DNA of 40,595 nucleotides, from contig JANXXL010000212.1 in assembly GCA_025350625.1 (NCBI GenBank), forward strand, positions 1 to 40,595, given 5' to 3'. A program made the position numbers and the translations under genes. Origin of the DNA: Bryobacterales bacterium (GTDB lineage: Bacteria; Acidobacteriota; Terriglobia; Bryobacterales; Bryobacteraceae). Below the pieces are notes generated by a model. The model worked only from the letters and a program-made list of their open reading frames with translations. It did not search any database and was not told where the DNA came from. Of this stretch, positions 9,914-17,464 are shown one piece after another. Positions within the stretch are counted from its first letter, which is position 1; the number at the start of each line of letters is the position of its first letter.

Positions 9914-11145
9914 AGCCGTTCTCCTCCGTGAATAGCATGTGCGCCGTTATGGACGCTTTCCATCGGACCTCCGAATACCGCGCGCTCCACCGGCAGGACA
10001 AATGAAATCATTGGCCCTCCCGCATGATTCTCCGCCCAGATACGGCCGCGGTGTTGTTGCACGATCAACTTGCAGATTGCCAGTCCCAAACCCGTTCCAC
10101 CCTCTTCAGGTCCGCCAAACGACGTATATTCGTCAAAGATCCTGCCGAGACGTTCGGCTGCGATCGCAGGGCCGGTATTGGAAACGTCGAACCGAAAAGC
10201 GTTAGGCGTAGCACGGTTGCCGGAGCCGCGCCGCTCCACATTTACCGAGCCGAGGGTGCTGGCGGAGCGGCGCTCCCAGAAGTGCGGATAGCCGCGCACC
10301 TCGATACGGCCTCCTTTTGAGGCGAACTTGCAGGCGTTTTCGAGCAAATTGGTCAGGACCTGCAGCATCTCTTCCGGATCGAAATAAATAGCCTGCGCGA
10401 GCGGCGTCAGGTCCCTGGTGACCTGAAGACGGCGCTCGACGGCGAGCGGTTGCGTCTCATGGATCGCCTGCTCCACACATTCCCGGATGTCCCCTTCTTT
10501 AAGATTGGGGAATCTGGGGACCCGCCAGCCTACCGCCAAATGAAACATCGCAGAAGTCATTCGGGCGAGTCTCTTGAGGCTGTTCTGAGTGCGGGTCAGC
10601 ACTTCTTTCTGGATGTCGGTGAGGGGACCCAATTCCTCCGCCAGCAACAGTCCGCAATAGCCGTTGGTGGCCGTTAGGGGGGCTCGAAAGTCGTGCATCA
10701 CGCGAGCCAGGAAGCTGGTTCGGTCCTGATCGCACTCCTGCAACCGGAGATTGGCGTCTGCCAGCGCCGCCACCGTACAAGCCTTTGCGCCACCGGGGTG
10801 GGGGGAAGACTCCGCGCGAAAGGTTTCCACCTGCTCGAGCCAAGCTGCCAGGGCCGCTTTGGTGACTGGTCTCAGGGCCAGCATGGCGCCCCGGAGCGCG
10901 GCGCCGGCACCGGCCAGATCGCTGCGATCTATGAGAAAGATATGGCGATGCCGTTCTTCGGCGGTTAAGCGAAGGGCGACATCCAGTTCCGGTAAACGAT
11001 CCCAGATATAGACGTCCGCGTTTGGAAGAGGTACGCTCGGCGCCGGTATGAAGAGTTGATGCTCAGTTTCTGGGCTTAACTCCGCTAAAATGGCCCTGCA
11101 TAGCTCATACAATCGTTGATCATCCGATATCAACGCAACAATCAT
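9910..11145 (-). CDS. Soluble sensor histidine kinase with receiver-like N-terminus
   Basis: A 411-residue protein with no membrane segment. Residues 1-105 resemble a receiver fold, with Asp8-Asp9, Asp49 at the end of a beta strand, and Arg92-Pro93 where the usual Lys-Pro would be, so it may be a degenerate receiver. A HisKA helix follows with phospho-acceptor His151 (VMHDFRAPL), then an ATPase domain with NLLENACKFA (N box), a modified G1 region (VSNTGPAI), IFDEY and GGTGLGLAICK. It probably phosphorylates the activator encoded just downstream. ATG 11145 has GGAGGA with 5-nt spacing. The promoter must lie in the 11146-11789 region. Confidence 0.9.
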   Translation of the reverse strand: MIVALISDDQRLYELCRAILAELSPETEHQLFIPAPSVPLPNADVYIWDRLPELDVALRLTAEERHRHIFLIDRSDLAGAGAALRGAMLALRPVTKAALAAWLEQVETFRAESSPHPGGAKACTVAALADANLRLQECDQDRTSFLARVMHDFRAPLTATNGYCGLLLAEELGPLTDIQKEVLTRTQNSLKRLARMTSAMFHLAVGWRVPRFPNLKEGDIRECVEQAIHETQPLAVERRLQVTRDLTPLAQAIYFDPEEMLQVLTNLLENACKFASKGGRIEVRGYPHFWERRSASTLGSVNVERRGSGNRATPNAFRFDVSNTGPAIAAERLGRIFDEYTSFGGPEEGGTGLGLAICKLIVQQHRGRIWAENHAGGPMISFVLPVERAVFGGPMESVHNGAHAIHGGERL

Positions 11146-11290
11146 TCTTATCCTCCGACAACACTTCGGGTCCCTCGTTATTTCAGCTTGGGGACTTTAA
11201 TTTTTTTCAACCGCTAGGATGCTCAGCTTAACCGGAAAAACGGGACTTTGTCAACACAATTTGGTCCTTAAAACGCTTGCATCAGTACTC

Positions 11291-11319
11291 ATGGTACGGC
11301 ACATCCATTTCGGTACCAT
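11291..11319. promoter_or_regulatory. Inverted repeat ATGGTAC-N15-GTACCAT
   Basis: Perfect 7-bp arms at 11291-11297 and 11313-11319, about two helical turns centre to centre (22 bp), as expected for a dimeric DNA-binding protein. The right arm extends to TTCGGTACCAT, which recurs in reverse at 11744-11754. Confidence 0.45.
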
Positions 11320-11743
11320 TACTTTCCAAACTTTGGGTTTGCCAGCCAGCAAAGCTTTTGGCGGCAGGCTGGTATTAATTTGAAATAACTTATGGATTCA
11401 GAACGACGCAATCGCCCCACAGAAGCCGAAAAGATCGCAGTTTTAAAACCCACTTTGTAGACCAGAGCGTAATCGTAAGATAGGCCGGAGCGAATAGATT
11501 TACCGGATCAACGAACTGAATCCGAAAAACCTTCCAGCCGACGAACAGACCCTTCTCCTTCGAACCGGTAGTGACGGACAGCGACCGGCTCCTTTGGGCG
11601 TAATTATATTCTAAGGGAACGGGCTGGCTGGAAACGAAAGTTTCGGACTAAATGCCACTCGCTGTCAGGATTAGCGGCATGGCTTCGCCAGCCAAACGAC
11701 GGCAATACCCGTTTCAAGCTTGTTCCGCCAATTCCGAACTTCT

Positions 11744-11754
11744 ATGGTACCGAA
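11744..11754 (+). promoter_or_regulatory. Third ATGGTACCGAA site, before the export gene
   Basis: ATGGTACCGAA is the exact reverse complement of 11309-11319, an 11-bp match within the same intergenic region. It lies 35 bp before the ATG at 11790, where a regulator could act directly on that transcript. Confidence 0.4.
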
Positions 11755-11789
11755 CGTGCTTCGTTACTAGTTTGCACGGAGGCTTTTCG

Positions 11790-12443
11790 ATGATGACTGA
11801 TAACTCGATGCGAGCGATACTTTTGTGTCTTACGATAATGCTGTCGATACAGGCTTTCGGGCAAGCGCCCGCGACGCCGGTCGGGAAGTCGCTCAAGGCG
11901 AACGGCACGGCGATTACGTCAGCGCCGGAAGCGGGAGCCGATCGGGGCATTCCCGAAAAATTTATCATCGGCGAAGGCGACGTCCTGCAGGTTTCCGTAT
12001 GGAAGGAGCCTGACGCATCGGTTGCCTCCATGGTAGTTCGTGCGGACGGAAAGATCACAGTTCCCTTCATCAAGGAAATCATGGTTGCGGGAATGACGGC
12101 AGCCCAAGCCGAAGAGATCATCGCGGCCAAGCTGAAACCCTTCATTATGGAGCCGGACGTTACGGTGGTGGTGCGCGAGGTCCACAGCAAAAAGATCTAT
12201 CTGGTGGGGGCAGTGCGAAAGACCGGCGCTGTCGAGATGAACCATCCTATGACCGTGCTGCAGGCGCTCACTGAAGCGGGCGGCCCCAATGACTTTGCGA
12301 AAAAGAAAGACATTTATGTTCTGCGAACTACCAATGGCTCGCAGGTGAAACTTCCTTTCAATTATGAAGCGGCCATCAAAGGGGAGCAGTCGGGGAAAGA
12401 TTATTGGCTGATGCCGAATGACATGGTAGTGGTGCCGCAGTAG
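11790..12443 (+). CDS. Wza-like polysaccharide export protein (Poly_export + SLBB)
   Basis: A 217-residue periplasmic or outer-membrane protein. An N-terminal signal peptide (MRAILLCLTIMLSIQAFGQA) is followed by a Poly_export domain starting FIIGEGDVLQVSVWKEP with VRADGKITVPFI, then one SLBB domain (KKIYLVGAVRKTGAVEM... TVLQALTEAGGPNDFAKK) ending in LMPNDMVVVP. There is no lipobox Cys and no C-terminal amphipathic helix, so it is much shorter than E. coli Wza and resembles the small export proteins of EPS/PEP-CTERM-type clusters. ATG 11790 has GGAGG at 11778-11782 with 7-nt spacing; the open frame extends upstream to 11652 but without a ribosome site. Confidence 0.88.
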   Translation: MMTDNSMRAILLCLTIMLSIQAFGQAPATPVGKSLKANGTAITSAPEAGADRGIPEKFIIGEGDVLQVSVWKEPDASVASMVVRADGKITVPFIKEIMVAGMTAAQAEEIIAAKLKPFIMEPDVTVVVREVHSKKIYLVGAVRKTGAVEMNHPMTVLQALTEAGGPNDFAKKKDIYVLRTTNGSQVKLPFNYEAAIKGEQSGKDYWLMPNDMVVVPQ

Positions 12444-12447
12444 ACCT

Positions 12448-12540
12448 ATGCAGGCACGTTCCTATCTCAGCGCCATTCTGAGCGCAGCGACGACCAACGG
12501 GTTTGAAACAGCCCGCAGAATGATTCAATTCCTGGACTGA
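12448..12540 (+). CDS. Possible 30-residue micro-ORF
   Basis: An ATG-started frame (MQARSYLSAILSAATTNG...) fills most of the gap between the export gene and the second activator. It has no clear ribosome-binding site and no recognised relatives. A CTCAG-N7-CTGAG hairpin lies inside. It may be non-coding or a leader peptide. Confidence 0.15.
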   Translation: MQARSYLSAILSAATTNGFETARRMIQFLD

Positions 12541-12560
12541 GGAAAAGGTAGATCGGGCGC

Positions 12561-14069
12561 ATGCGCACAGACGTAAATAGCCAGGTAATTCTGCTCGTTG
12601 AAGACGAACCGGAAGTCCGCAGTTATATTGAAATGGCCCTGCGGTGCGACGGTTTCAGTGTAGAGACGGCCGAGGATGGCGACGAGGGTTTGCAATGCCT
12701 GCAGACGGGCTTGCCGATTTCGGCCGTGCTGCTGGATGTATCGATGCCCAACCGGGGCGGCCTCGAAGTGCTGCGCGAAATCCGCAGCACGGAGCGAAAC
12801 TTGCCCGTGATTATGATTTCCGGCTCGGCCTCATCCGGCGTGATCGTCGAGGCTATGCGCGCCGGCGCCAACGATTTTTTGGGAAAACCGGTAAGTCATG
12901 AGTCTCTGCGGCGCGCGCTGAGCAACATCTTTGGGGATACTGTCGCGGAGGCTCCGAAGCCCGAACGTGTCCCCGCTTCGGCCGATCTTTTCTTTGGATC
13001 GAGCCCCAGCATGCAGGCTTTGCGTAACATGATTCCACTGGTAGCGCTCTCAGAAGCCCCGGTGCTGATTCAGGGTGAGACCGGCGTCGGCAAAGAGGTG
13101 ATTGCCCGCTATCTGCATTCATTTTCACAGCGTGCGCGCAGGCCCTTCCTCAAGCTGAATTGCGCAGCGTTGCCGTCGGAATTGGTCGAAAGCGAATTAT
13201 TCGGATATGAACGCGGGGCATTCACCGGCGCCTACCAACGCAAGCCCGGGATGTTTGAAATCGCCGATGGGGGTACGCTGCTTTTGGACGAGATTGGCGA
13301 CATGGATTTCAAGCTCCAGGCCAAGCTTCTGCAGGTGCTGCAGGATCACGAATTCCAGAGACTCGGCGGCAAAGAAACCGTGCGAGTGGACGTGCGGGTG
13401 ATTGCGGCTACCCATAGCGACCTCGAGAAATCGATCGCGGCCGGGACCTTCCGTCAGGATTTGTATTACCGATTGAACGTGGTGAGTCTCTACGTGCCGC
13501 CGCTGCGGGAGTTACGCGACGATATCGTGCCTTTGGCGGAGTTCCTGGTCAGGCGCCATTGCAGCGACCCTTCCTGGGAACCCGAGATTACGCTGGCGCT
13601 CAAACAGGCTCTGCTGCTGCACGATTGGCCGGGAAACGTGCGGGAGCTGGATAATGTGATTCGCAAATTCGCGGTTCTGCGCGATCCTGAGGCGATCGTC
13701 CGCGATTTGGCGACGCGAGCGACCCGGCGGACCTTCGCCGGCGCTCCGGCAATGAAAAAGGCGACTGCTGCGATGGCCGCCGCAGAGCCCGCGCCGATAC
13801 TGGATCAGGTGACCAGATCCAAGGCGCAGGCCGAAACCGAAGCCATTGTCGCGGCGCTCAGCACCACTCGCTGGAATCGTAAAAAGGCCGCCGCACTATT
13901 GAGAATCGATTACAAAGCTCTGCTGTACAAAATGAAGAAACTCGGCATTGATGGGAGTTCGCCGGCTGAAGCGGCCGACGGACAGCAGGCCCCTCAAATG
14001 CAAGCCATCTTGTGTCCTACATGCAAAAACACACTGCCATCATCATCGGCGCTGGGCCGGCGGGACTAA
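12561..14069 (+). CDS. NtrC-family sigma-54-dependent response regulator (copy 2)
   Basis: A 502-residue activator with the same order as copy 1: receiver (Asp59 in VLLDVSMP, Lys109), AAA+ with GETGVGKE at 172-179, GAFTGA at 219-224 and LLLDEIGD near 240-247, and a Fis-type HTH near 445-480. From PFLKLNC to VIAATH, 91 residues are identical to the activator at 8417-9913, yet the codons differ (five of six GAFTGA codons), so the duplication is old and the protein is under strong constraint. It carries an extra ~35-residue tail with a CPTC motif that the other lacks. That tail is encoded where the gene overlaps the next by 49 bp. It has no adjacent kinase of its own, so cross-talk with the 9910-11145 kinase is plausible. 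Confidence 0.93.
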   Translation: MRTDVNSQVILLVEDEPEVRSYIEMALRCDGFSVETAEDGDEGLQCLQTGLPISAVLLDVSMPNRGGLEVLREIRSTERNLPVIMISGSASSGVIVEAMRAGANDFLGKPVSHESLRRALSNIFGDTVAEAPKPERVPASADLFFGSSPSMQALRNMIPLVALSEAPVLIQGETGVGKEVIARYLHSFSQRARRPFLKLNCAALPSELVESELFGYERGAFTGAYQRKPGMFEIADGGTLLLDEIGDMDFKLQAKLLQVLQDHEFQRLGGKETVRVDVRVIAATHSDLEKSIAAGTFRQDLYYRLNVVSLYVPPLRELRDDIVPLAEFLVRRHCSDPSWEPEITLALKQALLLHDWPGNVRELDNVIRKFAVLRDPEAIVRDLATRATRRTFAGAPAMKKATAAMAAAEPAPILDQVTRSKAQAETEAIVAALSTTRWNRKKAAALLRIDYKALLYKMKKLGIDGSSPAEAADGQQAPQMQAILCPTCKNTLPSSSALGRRD

Positions 14070-15646
14070 CCGCAGCTCACGAACTTCTTACACGTACTGA
14101 AATCCAGCCAATTGTGCTCGAAATGAGCAGCTACATGGGCGGGATTTCGCGAACCGTGAATTACAAGGGCAACCGTATCGATATCGGGGGCCATCGGTTT
14201 TTTTCGAAATCCGACCGCGTCATGAATTGGTGGCTGAATTTCCTGCCCCTCGAAGGCGTCGCAGATTCTAGTGTCGAGATCACCTACCAGAGCCGGCGTC
14301 GCTCTATTGCGGTAGAGGGCGCTGCGGCCGATCCCGATCGTGACGATCGCGTCATGCTTTTGAGACACCGGTTGTCGCGCATCTATTTTTTGCGGCGATT
14401 CTTTACCTATCCGATCACACTCAGCGTGGATACCATCCGCAAACTGGGCATTGTGAAGACGGCATGGATCGGCCTCAGCTATTTGCGGAGCGTGCTATTC
14501 CCCATCCGTCCGGAAGAAAATCTGGAACAATTCTTCATCAATCGATTCGGCCGCAAGCTCTATAACACCTTTTTCAAATCGTATACCGAGAAAGTATGGG
14601 GCGTGCCTTGCAATCAGATCAGCGCGGAATGGGGCGCCCAGCGGATCAAGGGGCTCTCGATTTATAAAACGCTGGTTCACATTCTTCGCAAACTTGTGCC
14701 CGCAGGAAGTGCGGACGTTTCGCAGAAAAACACCGAGACATCTCTGATTGAAAAATTTTTGTATCCCAAGTTTGGTCCCGGCCAGATGTGGGAAGAAGTA
14801 GCCCGCAAGGTAACGGAAAAAGGCGGCGAAATTCTTTGCGGCTGGCGCGTCGAGCAACTGGAGCACGATAGCCGGCACCGCATCACTGCGGTCTGGGCTA
14901 GCAATAGAGAAACCGCGGAGCGACGCCGGTTTGCGGGGGATTACTTCTTTTCGACGATGCCGGTTCGGGAACTGGTGGCCGGTCTTGAACCCCCTGCTCC
15001 CGCCAAGGTTCGTGAAGTTTCGGACGGCCTCATGTACCGCGACTTCATTACGGTGGGACTCCTTTGCCGCCGCCTCAAAATCCGCGAGGGATCGGGCGAG
15101 AATGTGCGGGACAACTGGATCTACATTCAAGAGCCCGACGTGCTGGTCGGGCGCCTGCAGATCTTCAACAACTGGAGCCCGTACATGGTAGCGGATCCGG
15201 ATACGGTCTGGGTGGGTCTCGAGTATTTCTGCAACGACACCGACCCGTTGTGGCAGAAACCCGAAGCGGAATTGATTGACCTTGGCAAGGAAGAACTGGC
15301 GAAATTAGGAATGTTGAATCCGGAAGACGCCATTGACGCTACCGTAATCCGGATGCCCAAGGCGTACCCGGCCTACTTCGGCACGTACGGCCGGTTTCAG
15401 GAGATTTCGGATTACACCGACCGGTTCGAAAACCTTTTCCTGGTGGGCCGCAACGGTATGCACCGTTATAACAATCAGGACCACTCCATGCTGGCCGCCA
15501 TGACGGCCGTGGATAACATCATCGGCAACGTGACCAGCCGTGAAAACCTCTGGGCGTTGAACACCGAAGAGGATTATCACGAGGAAAAGGTCACGGACGA
15601 GAAACAGCAGGTTCCCGAGCCGGCCGCGGCTCAAAGTAATGTCTGA
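14021..15646 (+). CDS. FAD-dependent amine-oxidase/UDP-galactopyranose-mutase-like oxidoreductase
   Basis: A 541-residue flavoprotein. The N-terminal Rossmann motif [17 protein letters not shown] binds FAD, followed by [14 protein letters not shown] and [14 protein letters not shown], a combination seen in UGM-like and protoporphyrinogen-oxidase-like proteins; the C-terminal [18 protein letters not shown] closes the FAD site. Members are common in glycan clusters, where they may alter nucleotide sugars or lipid carriers; the substrate is not deducible here. ATG 14021 is chosen; GTG 14012 is also in frame. Neither has a clear ribosome site, so translation probably depends on the overlapping activator gene. 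The 3' end overlaps the acyltransferase gene tail-to-tail. Confidence 0.85.
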   Translation: MQKHTAIIIGAGPAGLTAAHELLTRTEIQPIVLEMSSYMGGISRTVNYKGNRIDIGGHRFFSKSDRVMNWWLNFLPLEGVADSSVEITYQSRRRSIAVEGAAADPDRDDRVMLLRHRLSRIYFLRRFFTYPITLSVDTIRKLGIVKTAWIGLSYLRSVLFPIRPEENLEQFFINRFGRKLYNTFFKSYTEKVWGVPCNQISAEWGAQRIKGLSIYKTLVHILRKLVPAGSADVSQKNTETSLIEKFLYPKFGPGQMWEEVARKVTEKGGEILCGWRVEQLEHDSRHRITAVWASNRETAERRRFAGDYFFSTMPVRELVAGLEPPAPAKVREVSDGLMYRDFITVGLLCRRLKIREGSGENVRDNWIYIQEPDVLVGRLQIFNNWSPYMVADPDTVWVGLEYFCNDTDPLWQKPEAELIDLGKEELAKLGMLNPEDAIDATVIRMPKAYPAYFGTYGRFQEISDYTDRFENLFLVGRNGMHRYNNQDHSMLAAMTAVDNIIGNVTSRENLWALNTEEDYHEEKVTDEKQQVPEPAAAQSNV

Positions 15647-16769
15647 GCGCCAGGAATGGGCGTTCTACCGCGACATAGCTGAGCGCGGAGAGCGCCAGCG
15701 TCGCTGCCATCATCAAAGGGATATTTAGAAGCGCCGGAACCAGGATATGGAGCGTATTCCGTTCCAAATGCTCCACCAGATGGCGGACGAGAAGATGCCA
15801 CAGGTAGGCCGCGTAACTGTATTTGCTAATGGCGCGCAGGATGCTGCTTCCCAAGACCCGCTGCAACATTGACCCGTTACCAGTGGTCACCACGGCGGCC
15901 ATCAGGAGCGCTGCATAGGACAAGGCAATCAGGGTGTAGCCGAATCCCACTTCAGTTGGAGCGGTGGTGCGGAAGGGCTGGGTGCGCAGGGCGGCTAGAG
16001 TGATCAGCGGAACAAAACTGAACAATATAGCGTGGCGTCGAATCAGCTTGACCAAGGATTCGTTCTGTAGCACGAAGCAGCCCGCCGCGCCGATCAGCAA
16101 TGTGTCCATCCGTGTGAAGGTGTTGCGGTAGAGGGTTTCCGGATTGACGTGAATTCCGATCAGGGTGAGACGGAGAATAACGCTGATGGCACACGCGGCC
16201 ACGATGATCTGAAGAACCCGCCGGGGCGCAAAGAAATAGATGACCAGCGGCCACAGCAGATAGAACTGCTCTTCGACCGCGAGCGACCAGTAATGGGTCA
16301 GCATCACGGACCAAGACATTTGACCGAAAACATTCAGCCAGTTTTGCAGGTAGGCGAAGTACCACAGACGTTCCGATAGGGATGGCATGTTGGCCGATAT
16401 CGACGGCAAAATGACCGGAACCACCAAAAACATCACCGCCAGGCTGACGTAATATATCGGGGATATTCTGAGAAAACGGCGGGCATAAAACGAGAAGAAG
16501 TAATTTTCTGCATCTCGCGTTTGCAGCAGGATTCGGGTAATCAAAAATCCCGACAAGACGAAGAATAGATCCACTCCGGTCCAGCCGAATCCGGAGAGAG
16601 ACCATGCCAGGTGTTGCGCGAGATTGCTATGATCCAGTGCGGTGCCGAAGTGGTAAAACATCACTAACAGAATCGCCAAAGCGCGCAGGCCATCGAGGGC
16701 CGGAATGCGGTCGCCCAGATTATCGAGATTGGTATGCGCGGGAGCGCGCAATTCTCCGGCGGCGGTCAT
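15591..16769 (-). CDS. Acyltransferase family 3 (OafA/exopolysaccharide O-acyltransferase type)
   Basis: A 392-residue integral membrane protein with about ten hydrophobic helices. Family hallmarks are [21 protein letters not shown] near the start, [18 protein letters not shown], and [17 protein letters not shown]. Such enzymes add acetyl or other acyl groups to surface polysaccharides at the membrane. ATG 16769 has a GGAG 10 nt upstream; a TTG at 16808 would add 13 residues. It lies 65 bp behind the secreted cysteine protein gene and probably shares its strong promoter. Its last 56 bp overlap the end of the oppositely oriented oxidoreductase gene. Confidence 0.88.
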   Translation of the reverse strand: MTAAGELRAPAHTNLDNLGDRIPALDGLRALAILLVMFYHFGTALDHSNLAQHLAWSLSGFGWTGVDLFFVLSGFLITRILLQTRDAENYFFSFYARRFLRISPIYYVSLAVMFLVVPVILPSISANMPSLSERLWYFAYLQNWLNVFGQMSWSVMLTHYWSLAVEEQFYLLWPLVIYFFAPRRVLQIIVAACAISVILRLTLIGIHVNPETLYRNTFTRMDTLLIGAAGCFVLQNESLVKLIRRHAILFSFVPLITLAALRTQPFRTTAPTEVGFGYTLIALSYAALLMAAVVTTGNGSMLQRVLGSSILRAISKYSYAAYLWHLLVRHLVEHLERNTLHILVPALLNIPLMMAATLALSALSYVAVERPFLALRHYFEPRPAREPAVSRP

Positions 16770-16834
16770 TCTATAGGAACTCCGCCGCGATCCACGGGGT
16801 TCCCGCAAGCCCGAACTGTAAAATCGTCAACAAG

Positions 16835-17257
16835 CTATGGTTCCGGGCGCGGAGTGATGTCCGAAAAAATGATGTCTGCCGTATCGTAGTTGGCCTTTAT
16901 CGATTCCGTGCTGGAGACGGTTCCCTTTCTAGGGATATCGAAGACCGCTGCGCCGCCGGCCGCACAGATTAAATTGGCGCTCGAGCCCGGACAACCAATA
17001 CCGCTTAAAATTCCCGCTTGCAGCGTCCCATTTGACACGCTGGACGAAGAAACCAGGTTGTTGCGCGAGATCTTAACCGCGACTTGGTGGACGTATTCAG
17101 CGGGGCTGTACAGGTGCGTGGCCAGATTTTCGGAGAGGCTGGAAGCTCCGAAACAGCTTCCGCAGCGTGGTCCGATGGTGGCTGCGGAACCGGCAGTGCG
17201 GCTGAGCAGACAAACCAACCCAGCGAGCAGCGTGAGCGTTATGAATTTGGTGCTCAA
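16835..17257 (-). CDS. Small secreted cysteine-containing protein, unknown function
   Basis: A 140-residue protein that I do not recognise. TTG 17257 is the start, because GGAGG lies 7 nt upstream and the product then opens with a textbook signal peptide (STKFITLTLLAGLVCLL ... AGSA). The mature part has a CGSC (CxxC) motif just after cleavage, and two further Cys around GCPGSSANLIC, suggesting two disulfides or a metal site. The rest is Ser/Ala-rich without membrane segments. A perfect consensus promoter lies 60 bp upstream, so it is probably strongly expressed. Its position ahead of an acyltransferase suggests an envelope role. A 192-codon frame on the opposite strand is rejected as a shadow. 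Confidence 0.72.
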   Translation of the reverse strand: MSTKFITLTLLAGLVCLLSRTAGSAATIGPRCGSCFGASSLSENLATHLYSPAEYVHQVAVKISRNNLVSSSSVSNGTLQAGILSGIGCPGSSANLICAAGGAAVFDIPRKGTVSSTESIKANYDTADIIFSDITPRPEP

Positions 17258-17309
17258 CCGTAAGCCTCCGGCTACCAATGCAGGGCAATCCCGGTGCCGC
17301 TATTCAATC

Positions 17310-17339
17310 TTGCATCGTATTGATTATAGTGGGTTTAAT
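17310..17339 (+). promoter_or_regulatory. Possible overlapping promoter for the TPR lipoprotein
   Basis: TTGCAT at 17310-17315, an 18-bp spacer, and TTTAAT at 17334-17339 (five of six). It lies inside the perfect - strand promoter, so the two would compete. Weak evidence. Confidence 0.3.
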
Positions 17340-17351
17340 AAATACTGTCAA
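17323..17351 (-). promoter_or_regulatory. Perfect consensus sigma-70 promoter TTGACA-N17-TATAAT
   Basis: On the - strand, TTGACA (17346-17351) and TATAAT (17323-17328) are separated by exactly 17 bp of AT-rich spacer. A start near 17316 would give a ~60-nt leader ahead of the secreted protein gene. Confidence 0.8.
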
Positions 17352-17464
17352 TGCTTTGCGACCGATGAAATTGGATTCATTCTGGTAATTTCGCCAGCTT
17401 TCTCAGAGTTCGGAGCCTCGCTGCTTTTGGTTGGAGAATGGCTGTTATTCTTGATTTGGCGTCT

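Larger units (their letters stand above)
11146..11789. promoter_or_regulatory. Long divergent non-coding region between kinase and export gene
   Basis: About 640 bp without a credible gene, between the start of the - strand kinase operon and the + strand Wza-like gene. It contains inverted and direct copies of ATGGTAC(CGAA), listed separately, and a CCAGCC/GGCTGG inverted repeat around 11343-11372. I found no convincing sigma-54 (-24/-12) or sigma-70 promoter by eye. The length suggests long 5' leaders or several upstream activator sites. Confidence 0.5.

Noticed and set aside
11262..11279. Possible sigma-54 promoter (TGG-N11-GC) in the long intergenic region
   Set aside because: Only the GG and GC dinucleotides match; the TTGC and CAC parts of the -12/-24 consensus are missing.
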